The notes: a model not told the origin generated them from the sequence alone. A DNA stretch of 64,000 nucleotides from Xenorhabdus miraniensis (GCF_002632615.1 NZ_NITZ01000001.1:186001-250000); one strand, 5' to 3'; counted from the stretch's first letter, positions 1 through 10,198 are shown. Translations and numbers: made by a program.

Positions 1-595
1 TTACTATGGTGAGAGTGCCAGCCATATCATTGGCAGGGCTATATTCAAGGATGTCATTTTGAACCGCATAACGCATGATGGCAGCTACACGCTGTTGTAA
101 TCTCTGGGCTATATCGTGTTTGCCATCAGTATCAACGGCTTGGATCGGTGCTAACAGTTGGCTGGTTCGCAAAGTGCGAATATCGAGAGTACCAATGCAG
201 GGGAAAATGTATTGCTCGAAACCTCGCATAATTCGGTCTCGGTGGTCTTCACTCCACCGTTTATTGCTGGCGTGCCATTCACGGGCGATCCGTTCAAAGG
301 TATATGCACCCTTTGATTCGGCTTGTACGTCTTTTTTCTCTGCTTTGGGATCAATCCCTTGAGCGAGCAATTTTTTAGCTTCATCCCGTTTAGCGCGAGC
401 ATCAGCTAATGAAACGGCAGGATAAACACCAAAGGCCAGCCGATCTTCTTTTTTGTCGGTGGGGCGATGATACTTCATACGCCAGTATTTAGAACCGCGT
501 GGCGTGATTTCGAGATATAGGCCAGCGCCATCCGCTAATTTATAGGATTTCTCTTTCGGTTTTGCAGTCTCGATTTGTCGGGCGTTTAGTTTCAT
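1..595 (-). CDS. P4-type tyrosine integrase (N-terminal part; runs off the window)
   Basis: Only the first 198 codons are present; the reading frame is open through the left edge. It starts with ATG at 595-593, reading MKLNARQIETAKPKEKSYKL. The N-terminal segment (to about residue 85) has the DUF4102 arm-binding fold typical of P4-family integrases, with the LADGAGLYLEI and YWRMKYH blocks. A core-binding SAM-like region follows (FERIAREWHASNKRWSEDH). The catalytic Arg-His-Arg-Tyr domain lies outside the window. It sits 164 bp from the 3' end of leuX and in the same orientation, as expected for an integrase whose element uses the tRNA 3' end as attachment site. The rest of the element lies to the left, so completeness and activity cannot be judged. 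Confidence 0.93.
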   Translation of the reverse strand, partial: MKLNARQIETAKPKEKSYKLADGAGLYLEITPRGSKYWRMKYHRPTDKKEDRLAFGVYPAVSLADARAKRDEAKKLLAQGIDPKAEKKDVQAESKGAYTFERIAREWHASNKRWSEDHRDRIMRGFEQYIFPCIGTLDIRTLRTSQLLAPIQAVDTDGKHDIAQRLQQRVAAIMRYAVQNDILEYSPANDMAGTLTIV

Positions 596-596
596 T

Positions 597-635
597 TTTG
601 GGGCACATTTAAAATCGAAGTGTAGGTGCCCCAAA
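597..635. repeat. Inverted repeat just upstream of the integrase start
   Basis: TTTGGGGCAC (597-606) is matched by a perfect inverted copy, GTGCCCCAAA (626-635), separated by 19 bp. It lies between the integrase start codon and leuX, where P4-type integrases have arm-type binding sites and autoregulatory elements. Integrase binding or autoregulation is inference; only the repeat is seen. Confidence 0.55.
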
Positions 636-759
636 TTATGCCCCTTGCTGCATGTTGATTGCAACAGACCACAGTAGACGGCAAAATAACTAAGTATATT
701 GATTTATTGGGTTTTTTTGGGAATTTGTAGACTTGGATAGACGTTAGTAAACTAACGAA

Positions 760-844
760 TGGTGCCGAAGGCCGGACTCGAACCGGCACACCCGAAGGCG
801 GTTGATTTTGAATCAACTGCGTCTACCGATTTCGCCACTTCGGC
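760..844 (-). tRNA. leuX: tRNA-Leu (anticodon CAA)
   Basis: On the minus strand the gene begins GCCGAAGTGGCG and ends with encoded CCA at 762-760. The 7-bp acceptor stem GCCGAAG/CTTCGGC is perfect. The anticodon arm is GTTGA-TTCAAAA-TCAAC, giving anticodon CAA. A long class II variable arm and a canonical T-arm (CCGGTTCGAGTCCGG) follow. Sequence and context (lptFG, pepA and valS nearby) match E. coli leuX, a well-known insertion hot spot, consistent with the P4-type integrase beside it. Confidence 0.97.
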
Positions 845-870
845 ACTGAAGTATTCGGAGAACGGGGGCC

Positions 871-898
871 ATTATACCTGTCAGAAGACCATTCGCAA
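871..898 (-). promoter_or_regulatory. leuX promoter with GC-rich discriminator
   Basis: Reading the minus strand, a -35-like TTGCGA (898-893) is followed after 16 bp by a perfect -10 TATAAT (876-871). A GC-rich discriminator, GGCCCCCG, lies immediately downstream. Such discriminators are typical of stringently controlled stable-RNA promoters. The start point should lie near 864. Confidence 0.7.
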
Positions 899-1094
899 CA
901 CTTATCCTTTCAATCTTGTTCAAGTGTCGAAAAAAGAATCATTCAATCCACTTTTTCGCCGACAAAGATCAAAACACAACCACTCCGGCAATCGCACAAC
1001 ATAAATTCTTCCCTCACAATTCTCTTCCTTCAATAGACAACCTATGAACTCCTTATATAATTCAAAACAATACACTGCTATGAGGTAAATTATC

Positions 1095-1181
1095 ATGACT
1101 ATTATCAGTTGGATTTTTACAGGTATCCTGTTGGGTATCGTTATCGGTGCCATTATGGCGATTTTTAAGAAAAAAAAATAA
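1095..1181 (+). CDS. Small single-pass membrane protein (28 aa)
   Basis: A 28-codon frame starts at ATG 1095 and ends at TAA 1179-1181. The peptide is one hydrophobic helix rich in Gly and Ile (IISWIFTGILLGIVIG...) followed by a KKKK tail, the usual layout of small inner-membrane proteins with the tail in the cytoplasm. A purine-rich stretch (TGAGGTAAA) sits upstream as a weak ribosome-binding site. It lies between the leuX promoter and ampH. I do not recognise the family. The composition makes it a plausible real gene, but nothing else supports it. Confidence 0.45.
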   Translation: MTIISWIFTGILLGIVIGAIMAIFKKKK

Positions 1182-1228
1182 CAGCTTTATTCCCCCACTT
1201 GAGCGTTCCCTGATGGGTTAATCCAAAA

Positions 1229-2440
1229 ATGAAAAAACAGCTATATAAACTGTGTACAGTTTCTGCCCTGACATGGGCGATCTCAGCTTGTGCTGATTCT
1301 GGCAATTTGCACCAAAACAAATTCCAGCAGTCTCATGCACAGCCTGCAAAGTGGGAAGTTTTTGAAGGTAATGGCAATACCAAGAAAATGACTACCGCGC
1401 TGGTCGAGCAATATGCGCAGTCCATCTTTGATGAAGGTAATCCTTTGGGGATGGCGATGGTGGTAATCGATAATAATCAGGTTGTGCATCGCAGTTTTGG
1501 AGAGACTTATCCGGGAAGTGGCGTCCGGCCGCGGCAGGATTCTGTGATTCGTATTGCTTCTATTACCAAATTGATGACCAGCGAGGTCATGATCAAGTTG
1601 GCCCAGAAGGAACGTATTAAGATTACCGATCCGTTGCAGAAATATACTTATTATGGTGTCCATGTACCGGATTATGGCGCAAATCAGCCAATCCGGCTGT
1701 ATCATCTGGCAAGTCATACCAGCGGGCTGCCGCGGGAGCAGCCCGGTGGGAAATGGGGACGTCCGGTGTTTATTTGGCCGACTCAGTCGAACCGCTGGGC
1801 TTGGCTGAAAACCGCAGGGATAAATGCCGTACCCGGTACGACGGCCTCATATTCCAATCTGGCCTATGATTTATTGGCGGATGCGCTTTCCAAGGCCACA
1901 GGAGAACCCTATGTCCGTTTGCTGCAAGAAGAGATTACCCGCCCTTATCGCATGAAAGATACCACTCTGACTCCCACGCAATCCCAATGTGCCCGCTTGA
2001 TGGCAGGAGTGAAATCCAGCCCTTGTGTGAATACCATTGCCGCCGCAGGTAGTGGCGGGATTTATTCTACTCCTGCCGATATGCAGCGCTGGATGCAACA
2101 GTTTTTATCTTCCCGAAATCAGTTAAGGAAGCAAACTGCCAGTCGTGAGCAGGGTATCTACTTTAAACGCGCTGACCTGACGTCAATCAAAGGAATGGAT
2201 GTTGCAGGTCTGGCGGACGGTATCGGTCTTGGCTGGGTATATATGGATGCCAAAGGCAATGTCCCCGGTATTTACCAAAAAACTGGCGGAGGGGGTGGAT
2301 TTAATACGTATATGGCGATGATCCCGGAACAAAATATCGGCGTGTTTGTGGTGATGACGCGGAAAGAACAAAGTAAATTCAGTCGGGTGACAAGTGGGGT
2401 GAATGAATTAGTCGCTGCATTAGCCCGCAACCATAGCTAA
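1229..2440 (+). CDS. ampH: D-alanyl-D-alanine carboxypeptidase/endopeptidase, AmpH-type (class C penicillin-binding protein)
   Basis: This 403-aa protein has the three active-site motifs of the class C beta-lactamase/low-molecular-mass PBP family: SITK (Ser111, Lys114), YSN (208-210) and KTG (350-352). Overall sequence fits AmpH (385 aa in E. coli), a periplasmic carboxypeptidase/endopeptidase acting in peptidoglycan remodelling with little beta-lactamase activity. The N-terminus (MKKQLYKLC...AISAC) is a signal peptide that ends in a possible lipobox, with Cys21 as the candidate lipidated residue, so it may be a lipoprotein. It stands alone, convergent with lptG. Confidence 0.88.
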   Translation: MKKQLYKLCTVSALTWAISACADSGNLHQNKFQQSHAQPAKWEVFEGNGNTKKMTTALVEQYAQSIFDEGNPLGMAMVVIDNNQVVHRSFGETYPGSGVRPRQDSVIRIASITKLMTSEVMIKLAQKERIKITDPLQKYTYYGVHVPDYGANQPIRLYHLASHTSGLPREQPGGKWGRPVFIWPTQSNRWAWLKTAGINAVPGTTASYSNLAYDLLADALSKATGEPYVRLLQEEITRPYRMKDTTLTPTQSQCARLMAGVKSSPCVNTIAAAGSGGIYSTPADMQRWMQQFLSSRNQLRKQTASREQGIYFKRADLTSIKGMDVAGLADGIGLGWVYMDAKGNVPGIYQKTGGGGGFNTYMAMIPEQNIGVFVVMTRKEQSKFSRVTSGVNELVAALARNHS

Positions 2441-2574
2441 ATTCAATATTGTCAGGATTGACAGAAAAAATCACAGCCAGGCAAGGCGCAAAGCAAATCG
2501 CCCCCACAATTATGAAGTGTTTTCATAAAGGCGGAGGCGATAAGTAAGTAAGTCCGATGAAATATCAGCGACTG
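2441..2574. other. Convergent ampH-lptG intergenic region
   Basis: About 130 bp between two convergent genes. It contains an imperfect inverted repeat (AATCGCC at about 2496 against GGCGAT at about 2536) that could end transcription from either side. No T-run typical of a strong intrinsic terminator is obvious. Confidence 0.3.
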
Positions 2575-3654
2575 TTATTTTCGGTGAAGAAGTAAGTAAA
2601 TACTCACTACAAAGAATAACAGACTTGGCAGCAATGCCCCCAATATCGGTGGCATGCTATAAACCAGACTGAGCGGGCCGAATATCTCATTCAAGACATA
2701 GAAAAGGAAGCCCATGCTGATACCCACAACCACTCTGAATCCCATCGGTACGCTGCGCAGTGGCCCGAAGATAAAGGAGAGTGCCATAAGCATCATCACC
2801 GCAACCGATAAAGGTGCAAAGATTTTCTTCCACATATTAAGCTGGTAACGTCCGGCATCCTGCTGCCCTTGCTCTAAATACGTGATGTATTGATATAGGC
2901 CACGGATAGAGAGCGCCTCAGGGTCAAGAGAAACTACCCCCAACTTTTCTGGTGTCAATCGGCTTTTCCAGTCCGCAGAAATACGTTGTGAACCCGTGAT
3001 TCGCCCATTTTGCGTTAAATCAGATTCTTCAACCTGAGATAATTTCCATTGCTTATTATCCTTGTCATATACCGCCGAAGCCGCGTATTTGATGGATAAC
3101 AGTTTTTGTTTGTCGTCAACGTGATAAATGTTAACGCCGTTCAAGGAGTTGTCTTTAGACACGCTCTGGATATAGACAAAATCATCACCATCTTTCGCCC
3201 ATAAGCCTTTGGTCGTGGACATCAGCGAACCACCAAACATTTTCTGGGCACGATAATTACGGGCAAGCTGCTCCCCTTGTGGAGCAACCCATTCACCAAT
3301 GACCATTGTCAGCAAGACCAGCGGGATTGCCGTTTTCATGACAGAACCCGCCACTTGTAAGCGGGTAAAGCCGGAAGCCTGCATCACCACCAGCTCACTG
3401 CGCGTCGCCAGCGTTCCCAGCCCCAATAACGCCCCAAGCAACGCCGCCATTGGGAAGAAGATCTGGATATCTTTAGGAACGCTCAGCAGTGTATAAATAC
3501 CTGCGGAAATTGCAGTATAGTCCCCCTGCCCGACTTTGCGCAGCTGATCGACAAATTTGATAATGCCGGAAAGCGATACCAGCATGAACAATGTCATCAG
3601 GATGGTTTGCAGGATTGTCCGACCGATATATCTATCCAATACCCCAAACATCAT
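2575..3654 (-). CDS. lptG: LPS export ABC transporter permease LptG
   Basis: A 359-aa inner-membrane permease of the LptF/LptG family (YjgP/YjgQ). It has N-terminal membrane helices (from FGVLDRYIGRTILQTILMTLFML), a large periplasmic beta-jellyroll-like middle part (about residues 135-265) and C-terminal helices. With LptF and two copies of LptB (encoded elsewhere) it extracts lipopolysaccharide from the inner membrane and passes it to LptC. The start overlaps the lptF stop by 4 bp, indicating translational coupling. Length matches E. coli LptG (360 aa). Confidence 0.95.
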   Translation of the reverse strand: MMFGVLDRYIGRTILQTILMTLFMLVSLSGIIKFVDQLRKVGQGDYTAISAGIYTLLSVPKDIQIFFPMAALLGALLGLGTLATRSELVVMQASGFTRLQVAGSVMKTAIPLVLLTMVIGEWVAPQGEQLARNYRAQKMFGGSLMSTTKGLWAKDGDDFVYIQSVSKDNSLNGVNIYHVDDKQKLLSIKYAASAVYDKDNKQWKLSQVEESDLTQNGRITGSQRISADWKSRLTPEKLGVVSLDPEALSIRGLYQYITYLEQGQQDAGRYQLNMWKKIFAPLSVAVMMLMALSFIFGPLRSVPMGFRVVVGISMGFLFYVLNEIFGPLSLVYSMPPILGALLPSLLFFVVSIYLLLHRK

Positions 3655-4751
3655 GACGCTCCTTGATTCTTAAAGCGTGAACGTAGTTTGCGCATTGGTA
3701 CGGTATCCCACAGATTAAGCGCCAGAGCCAGAGCAAAATACGCACCGTTGACCAGCCACATCCAGAACATAGGGTCAAATTTACCCTTGCTGCCATTGGA
3801 ACGCAGGGAGCTTTGCAACAGGAAGAAAATCAGGTAAAGCAACATGGCGGGCAGCATACTGATTATCCGCCCCTGACGCGGATTCACGGCACTCAACGGG
3901 ACAACCATCAACGCCATGATCAACACCGAGACAATCAACGTCAAACGCCAGTGGAATTCTGAGCGAGAATCATCGTCAGTATCATGCCAAAGCTGCTCAA
4001 TCGATTTTTGTTCGACTTTGCTGTTATCAATATCTGCTCTCTGATGCCCGATTACCGCCTGATAATCAGTGAATTCGGTAATGCGGAAATCACGCAACAT
4101 CGCTGTACCTTCATAACGCGTACCTTGATGAAGTACAGCAACCTGATTACCATTCGGACGCTCTTCCATATGGCCGCCATCCGCAATGACTACCGAAGGA
4201 CGCTGGTCATTCGTCGGACGGAGCTGGGCAAGGAATACGTTCTCAAAGGTATTGCCCTTCACGTTACCGATATAAAGCACCATGTTGCCATCGCGGGAAG
4301 GCTTAAATTGCCCTTCCATGATCGCAGCAAGGCTTGGATTGGCTTTTGCATCTGCCAATACTTGTGCCTGATATTTGGAAGACCACGGCGTGATCCAAAT
4401 AACATTGGCCGCCGCCAGCATTGATGTCAGCAATGCCAGAATAAGAGCGGATTTCACCAACATGCTTTTACCCAATCCGCAGGCATACATGACGGTGATT
4501 TCACTTTCGGTATAGAGCTTACTGAAAGTCATTAATATCCCGAGGAATAAACTCAGGGGTAAAATAAGTTGCGCCATCTCTGGCACACCCAATCCTAACA
4601 AAGATATAACCAAATTTGCGGGAATATTTCCTTCTACCGCCGCCCCCAACACATCCACTAATTTCTGACAGAAGAAGATCAGTAATAAGATGAAAAGTAT
4701 TGCGATTTGGCTTTTCAGGGTTTCCCGTACTAGATATCTAATGATGATCAC
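3651..4751 (-). CDS. lptF: LPS export ABC transporter permease LptF
   Basis: A 366-aa permease matching LptF (E. coli 366 aa), starting MIIIRYLVRETLKSQIAILF. It has N- and C-terminal helix bundles around a periplasmic domain (roughly residues 130-265). It forms the LptB2FG exporter with the overlapping downstream gene. The gene is divergent from pepA across a 280-bp region, the same arrangement as in E. coli. Confidence 0.95.
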   Translation of the reverse strand: MIIIRYLVRETLKSQIAILFILLLIFFCQKLVDVLGAAVEGNIPANLVISLLGLGVPEMAQLILPLSLFLGILMTFSKLYTESEITVMYACGLGKSMLVKSALILALLTSMLAAANVIWITPWSSKYQAQVLADAKANPSLAAIMEGQFKPSRDGNMVLYIGNVKGNTFENVFLAQLRPTNDQRPSVVIADGGHMEERPNGNQVAVLHQGTRYEGTAMLRDFRITEFTDYQAVIGHQRADIDNSKVEQKSIEQLWHDTDDDSRSEFHWRLTLIVSVLIMALMVVPLSAVNPRQGRIISMLPAMLLYLIFFLLQSSLRSNGSKGKFDPMFWMWLVNGAYFALALALNLWDTVPMRKLRSRFKNQGAS

Positions 4752-5031
4752 GCTTATTACGCCTGTGAAAACTTGTCTTTTTGCAGGAAAGTCGCTAACT
4801 TCGTCGTATATCTACCATTTATATGAATCAGTTTGGCTTCCCCATCGCTAAAATGATACCAAAGCATCCCATATATTGGTTCCCAATTAGAACATACTTA
4901 TCGTTAGCTAAGTACCAAAAAATAATATGCTTAGCTTAACATAACAGTTAATTTTCTTTGGGATGAATTAATGCGGAACGTGATATTTTAGCGATTGTAT
5001 CCGTCTTTGTCTTTAAGATTCAGGAGAACGC
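4752..5031. promoter_or_regulatory. Divergent lptF/pepA promoter region
   Basis: 280 bp without a gene between the divergent starts of lptF and pepA. It must hold both promoters. The lptF-proximal half is mixed sequence and the pepA-proximal half is AT-rich. The pepA start is preceded by a clear ribosome-binding site (CAGGAGAACGC, 5021-5031). I cannot place the promoters with confidence. Confidence 0.5.
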
Positions 5032-6540
5032 ATGGAGTTTAGTGTAAAGAGCGGTAGCCCGGAAAAACAGCGCAGTGCCTGTATTATTGTCGGCGTGTTT
5101 GAACCTCGTCGCCTTTCCTCTATCGCAGAGCAGCTTGACAAAATAAGTAATGGCTACATCAGTGCCTTATTGCGCCGTGGTGAACTTGAAGGCAAGGTCG
5201 GCCAGACCTTGTTGCTGCATCATGTTCCTAATGTACTGTCTGAGCGTATTTTACTGGTGGGTTGTGGAAAAGAACGTGAACTGGATGAACGCCAATATAA
5301 GCAGATTATCCAGAAAACGATCAGTACCCTCAATGAAACCGGTTCAATGGAAGCAGTCTGTTTCTTGACTGAACTGCATGTGAAGGGACGCAACAACTAC
5401 TGGAAAGTACGTCAGGCGGTCGAAACAGCAAAAGAGTCACTGTATGTTTTTGATCAACTCAAAAGCAGCAAGAACGAACTGCGTCGCCCACTGCGCAAGA
5501 TGGTGTTTAATGTACCGACCCGCCGCGAATTAACCAGCGGTGAACGCGCCATTCAGCACGGCCTTGCCATTGCATCGGGTATCAAGGCGACGAAAGATCT
5601 GGCAAACATGCCACCGAATATCTGTAATGCTGCCTATTTGGCATCACAGGCTCGTCAGCTCGCTGATAATGCCGCCAATCTGACAACCAAAGTCATTGGC
5701 GAAGAGCAGATGAAAGAACTGGGCATGAATTCCTATCTGGCTGTCGGTCAGGGTTCACAGAATGAATCCTTGATGGCAGTCATGGAGTATAAAGGCAGCA
5801 AAGACGCCAATGCGAAACCTATCGTATTGGTGGGTAAAGGGCTGACTTTCGACTCCGGTGGTATCTCCATCAAGCCATCCGAAGGTATGGATGAGATGAA
5901 ATATGACATGTGCGGTGCAGCATCGGTTTATGGCGTCATGCGTGTTGTCGCCGAACTGCAATTGCCAATCAATGTCATCGGTGTTCTGGCTGGCTGTGAA
6001 AACATGCCGGGCGGACGCGCTTATCGCCCGGGAGATATTTTGACCACCATGTCCGGCCAGACCGTTGAAGTGACAAACACGGATGCAGAAGGTCGTCTGG
6101 TACTGTGTGATACGCTGACTTATGTTGAGCGTTTTGAACCAGAACTGGTCATTGATGTTGCAACCTTAACCGGCGCTTGTGTCGTTGCTCTGGGTAGCCA
6201 CTACACCGGCCTGATGTCCAACCATAATCCACTGTCGCATGAACTGCTGAATGCCTCAGAGCAAGCGGGCGATCGTGCATGGCGTCTGCCATTGGGTGAC
6301 GAATATACCGAACAGTTAGAATCCAATTTTGCGGATATGGTAAACTCGTGCGGTCGTTCAGGCGGCGCTATTACCGCAGGTGCTTTCCTGTCCCGCTTTG
6401 CAACCAAATACAACTGGGCGCATCTGGACATTGCAGGTACAGCATGGCGTTCAGGTAAAGCGAAAGGAGCAACAGGCCGTCCGGTTGCACTCCTGTCACA
6501 ATTCCTGTTAAATCGTTCAGGATTGAATTCTGATGATTAA
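5032..6540 (+). CDS. pepA: Leucyl aminopeptidase PepA
   Basis: A 502-aa M17-family aminopeptidase (E. coli PepA 503 aa). The family signature NTDAEGRL is at about residues 348-355, and metal-binding segments include [16 protein letters not shown] and MKYDMCGA. PepA is a hexameric cytosolic peptidase. In E. coli it also binds DNA in carAB control and in Xer recombination at cer sites; whether it does so here cannot be read from the sequence. Start chosen at ATG 5032 after AGGAGAACGC. A strong terminator follows at 6640. Confidence 0.97.
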   Translation: MEFSVKSGSPEKQRSACIIVGVFEPRRLSSIAEQLDKISNGYISALLRRGELEGKVGQTLLLHHVPNVLSERILLVGCGKERELDERQYKQIIQKTISTLNETGSMEAVCFLTELHVKGRNNYWKVRQAVETAKESLYVFDQLKSSKNELRRPLRKMVFNVPTRRELTSGERAIQHGLAIASGIKATKDLANMPPNICNAAYLASQARQLADNAANLTTKVIGEEQMKELGMNSYLAVGQGSQNESLMAVMEYKGSKDANAKPIVLVGKGLTFDSGGISIKPSEGMDEMKYDMCGAASVYGVMRVVAELQLPINVIGVLAGCENMPGGRAYRPGDILTTMSGQTVEVTNTDAEGRLVLCDTLTYVERFEPELVIDVATLTGACVVALGSHYTGLMSNHNPLSHELLNASEQAGDRAWRLPLGDEYTEQLESNFADMVNSCGRSGGAITAGAFLSRFATKYNWAHLDIAGTAWRSGKAKGATGRPVALLSQFLLNRSGLNSDD

Positions 6541-6560
6541 TGTCTCTGCCGCACATTTTG

Positions 6561-6600
6561 CTCGATAACAGTTTTACTCGATAACAGTTTTACTCGATAA
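6561..6600. repeat. 16-bp tandem repeat (2.5 copies) downstream of pepA
   Basis: The unit CTCGATAACAGTTTTA occurs at 6561-6576 and 6577-6592, followed by a partial copy (CTCGATAA). It is enclosed by a CCGCAC...GTGCGG inverted repeat (about 6549 and 6603), so the array sits in the loop of a potential hairpin between pepA and holC. Confidence 0.7.
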
Positions 6601-6639
6601 AAGTGCGGCTAACGATATTAAAGGAATAGATAGAATTAA

Positions 6640-6665
6640 GGGTATTGCATCTGCAATACCCTTTT
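6640..6665 (+). terminator. Rho-independent terminator after pepA
   Basis: Perfect 9-bp stem GGGTATTGC/GCAATACCC with loop ATCT (6640-6661), followed by TTTT. It separates pepA transcription from holC-valS. Confidence 0.8.
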
Positions 6666-6701
6666 CCGTCACTGCTTCCGTAATCTTGTAACCAAGAAAC
6701 T

Positions 6702-7202
6702 ATGAAAAACGCCACCTTCTATTTATTGGAAAAGCTACCCTTGTTATTGGAAAAGCTACCCTTGGAAAGCCTGGCTCCGGAACAATCATCATCTCCGGAT
6801 CATTTACAGCCGCATGAATGGCTGGCATGTCAGCTTGCTGCCGATCAGTGGCGTGCAGGGAAGCGAGTTCTGATTGCTTGTGAAAGCCAACAACAGGCTG
6901 AAAAACTGGACGAAGCATTATGGCAACGAGAACCAAGTCAATTTGTACCGCACAATCTTGCCGGAGAAGGCCCTCGCTATGGCGCGCCTGTGGAATTGTG
7001 CTGGCCGCAAAAAAGAAGCAATGCTCCCCGCGATGTATTGGTGACACTGCTTCCTCATTTTGCAGACTTTGCCACAGCTTTCCATGAAGTGATAGACTTC
7101 GTTCCTATTGATGAAAATCTAAAACAGTTAGCGCGCGAACGATATAAATCCTATCGTAGCGTCGGCTTTAATTTGACCATGGCAACCCCGCCAACCTATT
7201 AA
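6702..7202 (+). CDS. holC: DNA polymerase III chi subunit
   Basis: A 166-aa protein closely matching HolC (147 aa in E. coli), with the conserved blocks [40 protein letters not shown] and GFNL. Chi binds psi (HolD) and single-strand-binding protein in the clamp-loader complex. The protein is longer than usual partly because of a perfect in-frame duplication of LLEKLPL near residues 8-21, encoded by a 21-bp tandem repeat (separate entry). valS starts 14 bp after the stop, so the two genes form the usual operon. Confidence 0.93.
   Translation: MKNATFYLLEKLPLLLEKLPLESLAPEQSSSPDHLQPHEWLACQLAADQWRAGKRVLIACESQQQAEKLDEALWQREPSQFVPHNLAGEGPRYGAPVELCWPQKRSNAPRDVLVTLLPHFADFATAFHEVIDFVPIDENLKQLARERYKSYRSVGFNLTMATPPTY
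6723..6764 (+). repeat. 21-bp perfect tandem duplication inside holC
   Basis: The unit TTATTGGAAAAGCTACCCTTG is present twice without a mismatch (6723-6743 and 6744-6764). Being a multiple of three it keeps the frame and adds seven residues to the chi subunit. Perfect identity implies a recent slippage event or an assembly artefact. Confidence 0.9.
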
Positions 7203-7216
7203 ATATTCAAGACACT

Positions 7217-10114
7217 ATGGAAAAGACTCCCGCTAATCAAACGCAATCTGAGCCATCTCTCGATAAAACGTACAACCCGACAGAGATAGAGCAACCTCTT
7301 TATCGCCACTGGGAACAGAGTGGTTACTTCGAGCCGAATGGCGATACCAGCCGTGAAAGTTTCTGTATCGTTATTCCACCACCAAACGTCACCGGCAGCC
7401 TGCATATGGGTCACGCATTCCAGCAGACTATCATGGATACCATGGTGCGTTATCAACGTATGCAGGGTAAAAATACCCTGTGGCAATCGGGAACCGACCA
7501 CGCGGGTATTGCGACACAGATGGTTGTTGAGCGCAAGATCGCGGCAGAAGAAGGTAAAACCCGCCATGATTATGGTCGTGAAGCCTTTATCGACAAAATT
7601 TGGCAGTGGAAAGCGGAATCGGGTGGCAATATCTCCAACCAAATGCGCCGCCTGGGTAACTCCGTAGATTGGGAGCGTGAGCGCTTCACCATGGACGAAG
7701 GTCTGTCCAAAGCAGTTAAAGAAGCTTTCGTTCGCCTGTATCAGGAAGATTTGATTTACCGTGGCAAGCGTCTGGTTAACTGGGATCCGAAACTGCGTAC
7801 TGCGATTTCTGATCTGGAAGTTGAAAACCGTGAAGTGAAAGGTTCCATGTGGCACCTGTGCTATCCGCTGGCTGACGGTGCAAAAACCGCAGAAGGCAAG
7901 GATTACCTGATTGTTGCCACGACCCGCCCGGAAACCATGTTAGGGGATACCGGCGTTGCGGTTAACCCAGAAGATCCCCGTTATAAGGACCTGATTGGCA
8001 AAGAGATCCTTTTGCCACTGGTCAACCGTCGTATTCCTATCGTCGGCGATGAGCACGCGGACATGGAAAAAGGCACCGGTTGTGTGAAAATCACCCCTGC
8101 CCATGATTTCAATGACTATGAAGTCGGTAAGCGCCACAGTCTGCCAATGATCAATATTCTGACCTTCGACGGCGATATCCGCGAAACCGCAGAAGTATTC
8201 GATACCAATGGCGAAGTTTCTGATAGTTACTCAACCGACATTCCTGCTGAATACCGTGGCATGGAGCGCTTCGCTGCGCGTAAAGCGATTGTGGCAGAGT
8301 TCGAGAAACAAGGCCTGCTGGTTGAAATCAAACCTCATGATCTGACCGTTCCTTACGGCGACCGTGGCGGCGTGGTTATCGAGCCAATGCTGACTGACCA
8401 ATGGTATGTCCGCACCGCACCACTGGCAAAAGTGGCGATTGAAGCAGTTGAGAACGGTGATATCCAGTTCGTACCAAAACAGTACGAAAACATGTACTAC
8501 TCTTGGATGCGTGATATTCAGGATTGGTGTATTTCCCGTCAGTTATGGTGGGGACACCGCATCCCGGCGTGGTATGACGCACAAGGCAATGTTTACGTTG
8601 GTCGTGATGAAGAAGAAGTCCGTCGCGAAAACAATCTGGGAACAGATATCGCCCTGACTCAAGACGAAGACGTACTGGATACCTGGTTCTCTTCTGGCCT
8701 GTGGACATTCTCCACACTTGGCTGGCCTGAGCAAACCGAAGCGCTGAAAACCTTCCATCCGACTGATGTGCTGGTCAGTGGTTTCGACATCATTTTCTTC
8801 TGGATTGCCCGCATGATCATGATGACCATGCACTTCATCAAAGATGAAAACGGCAAGCCACAAGTCCCATTCAAGACTGTCTACATGACCGGCCTGATCC
8901 GCGATGACGAAGGCCAGAAAATGTCGAAATCCAAAGGGAATGTTATCGACCCACTGGATATGATCGACGGTATTTCACTGGAAGATCTGCTGGAAAAACG
9001 TACCGGCAATATGATGCAGCCACAACTGGCTGATAAAATCCGCAAACGCACTGAAAAACAGTTCCCGGAAGGTATCGAAGCCCACGGTACTGATGCCCTG
9101 CGTTTCACACTGGCCGCACTGGCTTCTACCGGTCGTGACATAAACTGGGATATGAAACGCCTGCAAGGTTACCGCAACTTCTGTAACAAACTGTGGAACG
9201 CCAGCCGTTTCGTGCTGATGAACACAGAAGGGCAAGATTGCGGTCAGAACGGTGGTGAAATGTCGCTGTCACTGGCAGATCGCTGGATTCTGGCGGAATT
9301 TAACCAAACGGTTAAAGCCTATCGTGAAGCGCTGGATACCTACCGTTTCGACATGGCCGCTAACATTCTTTACGAATTCACGTGGAACCAATTCTGTGAC
9401 TGGTATCTGGAGCTGTCTAAACCTGCGATCAACAAAGGTTCAGAAGCGGAAGTCCGCGCGGCCCGCCATACTCTGATTGACGTATTGGAAGGTTTGCTGC
9501 GTCTGGCACACCCAATCATTCCATTCATCACCGAAACCATCTGGCAACGTGTGAAAGTTGTCAAAGGTATCGATGCAGATACCATCATGCTGCAATCTTT
9601 CCCTGAGTTCGATCAGGCGAAAGTGGATGAGCTGGCACTGAACGATCTGGAATGGATCAAAGAAGCGATCATTGCGGTACGTAACATCCGTGCAGAAATG
9701 AACATCGCACCAAGCAAGCCACTGGAAGTCCTGCTGCGTGATGCCAATGAAGATGCACAACGCCGCGTAGCTGAAAACCTCAACTTCCTTCAGGCAATGG
9801 GCCGTCTTTCTTCTGTGACCGTATTAGCAGCAGGAGAAGAAACCCCTGTTTCTGTCACCAAACTGATCAATGGGGCAGAAGTGTTGATCCCAATGGCGGG
9901 CTTGATTGACAAAGACGCAGAGCTGGCGCGTCTGGATAAAGAAATCGAGAAGCTGGATAAAGAGATCAGCAGCATTGACGCGAAACTCGCTAACGAAGGC
10001 TTTGTCAGCCGTGCGCCAGAAGCCGTCGTTGCCAAAGAGCGCGAGCGTCTGGCAATCAACAATGCCGCAAAAGAGAAATTATTGGCGCAGAAAGAGACGA
10101 TCGCTGCCCTGTAA
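7217..10114 (+). CDS. valS: Valyl-tRNA synthetase
   Basis: A 965-aa class I aminoacyl-tRNA synthetase (E. coli ValS 951 aa). The HIGH-type motif lies in [14 protein letters not shown] (about residue 54 onward) and the KMSKS motif in [10 protein letters not shown] (about residue 568). Between them is the CP1 editing domain, including [11 protein letters not shown], which hydrolyses mischarged Thr-tRNA. The anticodon-binding domain follows, and the protein ends in the coiled-coil arm typical of ValS ([18 protein letters not shown]). It is cotranscribed with holC. Confidence 0.98.
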   Translation: MEKTPANQTQSEPSLDKTYNPTEIEQPLYRHWEQSGYFEPNGDTSRESFCIVIPPPNVTGSLHMGHAFQQTIMDTMVRYQRMQGKNTLWQSGTDHAGIATQMVVERKIAAEEGKTRHDYGREAFIDKIWQWKAESGGNISNQMRRLGNSVDWERERFTMDEGLSKAVKEAFVRLYQEDLIYRGKRLVNWDPKLRTAISDLEVENREVKGSMWHLCYPLADGAKTAEGKDYLIVATTRPETMLGDTGVAVNPEDPRYKDLIGKEILLPLVNRRIPIVGDEHADMEKGTGCVKITPAHDFNDYEVGKRHSLPMINILTFDGDIRETAEVFDTNGEVSDSYSTDIPAEYRGMERFAARKAIVAEFEKQGLLVEIKPHDLTVPYGDRGGVVIEPMLTDQWYVRTAPLAKVAIEAVENGDIQFVPKQYENMYYSWMRDIQDWCISRQLWWGHRIPAWYDAQGNVYVGRDEEEVRRENNLGTDIALTQDEDVLDTWFSSGLWTFSTLGWPEQTEALKTFHPTDVLVSGFDIIFFWIARMIMMTMHFIKDENGKPQVPFKTVYMTGLIRDDEGQKMSKSKGNVIDPLDMIDGISLEDLLEKRTGNMMQPQLADKIRKRTEKQFPEGIEAHGTDALRFTLAALASTGRDINWDMKRLQGYRNFCNKLWNASRFVLMNTEGQDCGQNGGEMSLSLADRWILAEFNQTVKAYREALDTYRFDMAANILYEFTWNQFCDWYLELSKPAINKGSEAEVRAARHTLIDVLEGLLRLAHPIIPFITETIWQRVKVVKGIDADTIMLQSFPEFDQAKVDELALNDLEWIKEAIIAVRNIRAEMNIAPSKPLEVLLRDANEDAQRRVAENLNFLQAMGRLSSVTVLAAGEETPVSVTKLINGAEVLIPMAGLIDKDAELARLDKEIEKLDKEISSIDAKLANEGFVSRAPEAVVAKERERLAINNAAKEKLLAQKETIAAL

Positions 10115-10140
10115 TATCTCCTGATTGAAATTTATTCCTA

Positions 10141-10169
10141 TGAAGCCACTGTAATATACGGTGGCTTCA
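10141..10169 (+). terminator. Hairpin after valS (possible terminator)
   Basis: Stem TGAAGCCAC/GTGGCTTCA (10141-10149 and 10161-10169), extendable by two more pairs, about 27 bp after the valS stop. The T-run is missing, so termination would be weak or Rho-assisted. Confidence 0.5.
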
Positions 10170-10198
10170 GGCATATCCTCATTATTAGTTGTGAATTT

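Noticed and set aside
759..1004. Plus-strand frame over leuX
   Set aside because: It is an accidental frame reading across a tRNA gene.
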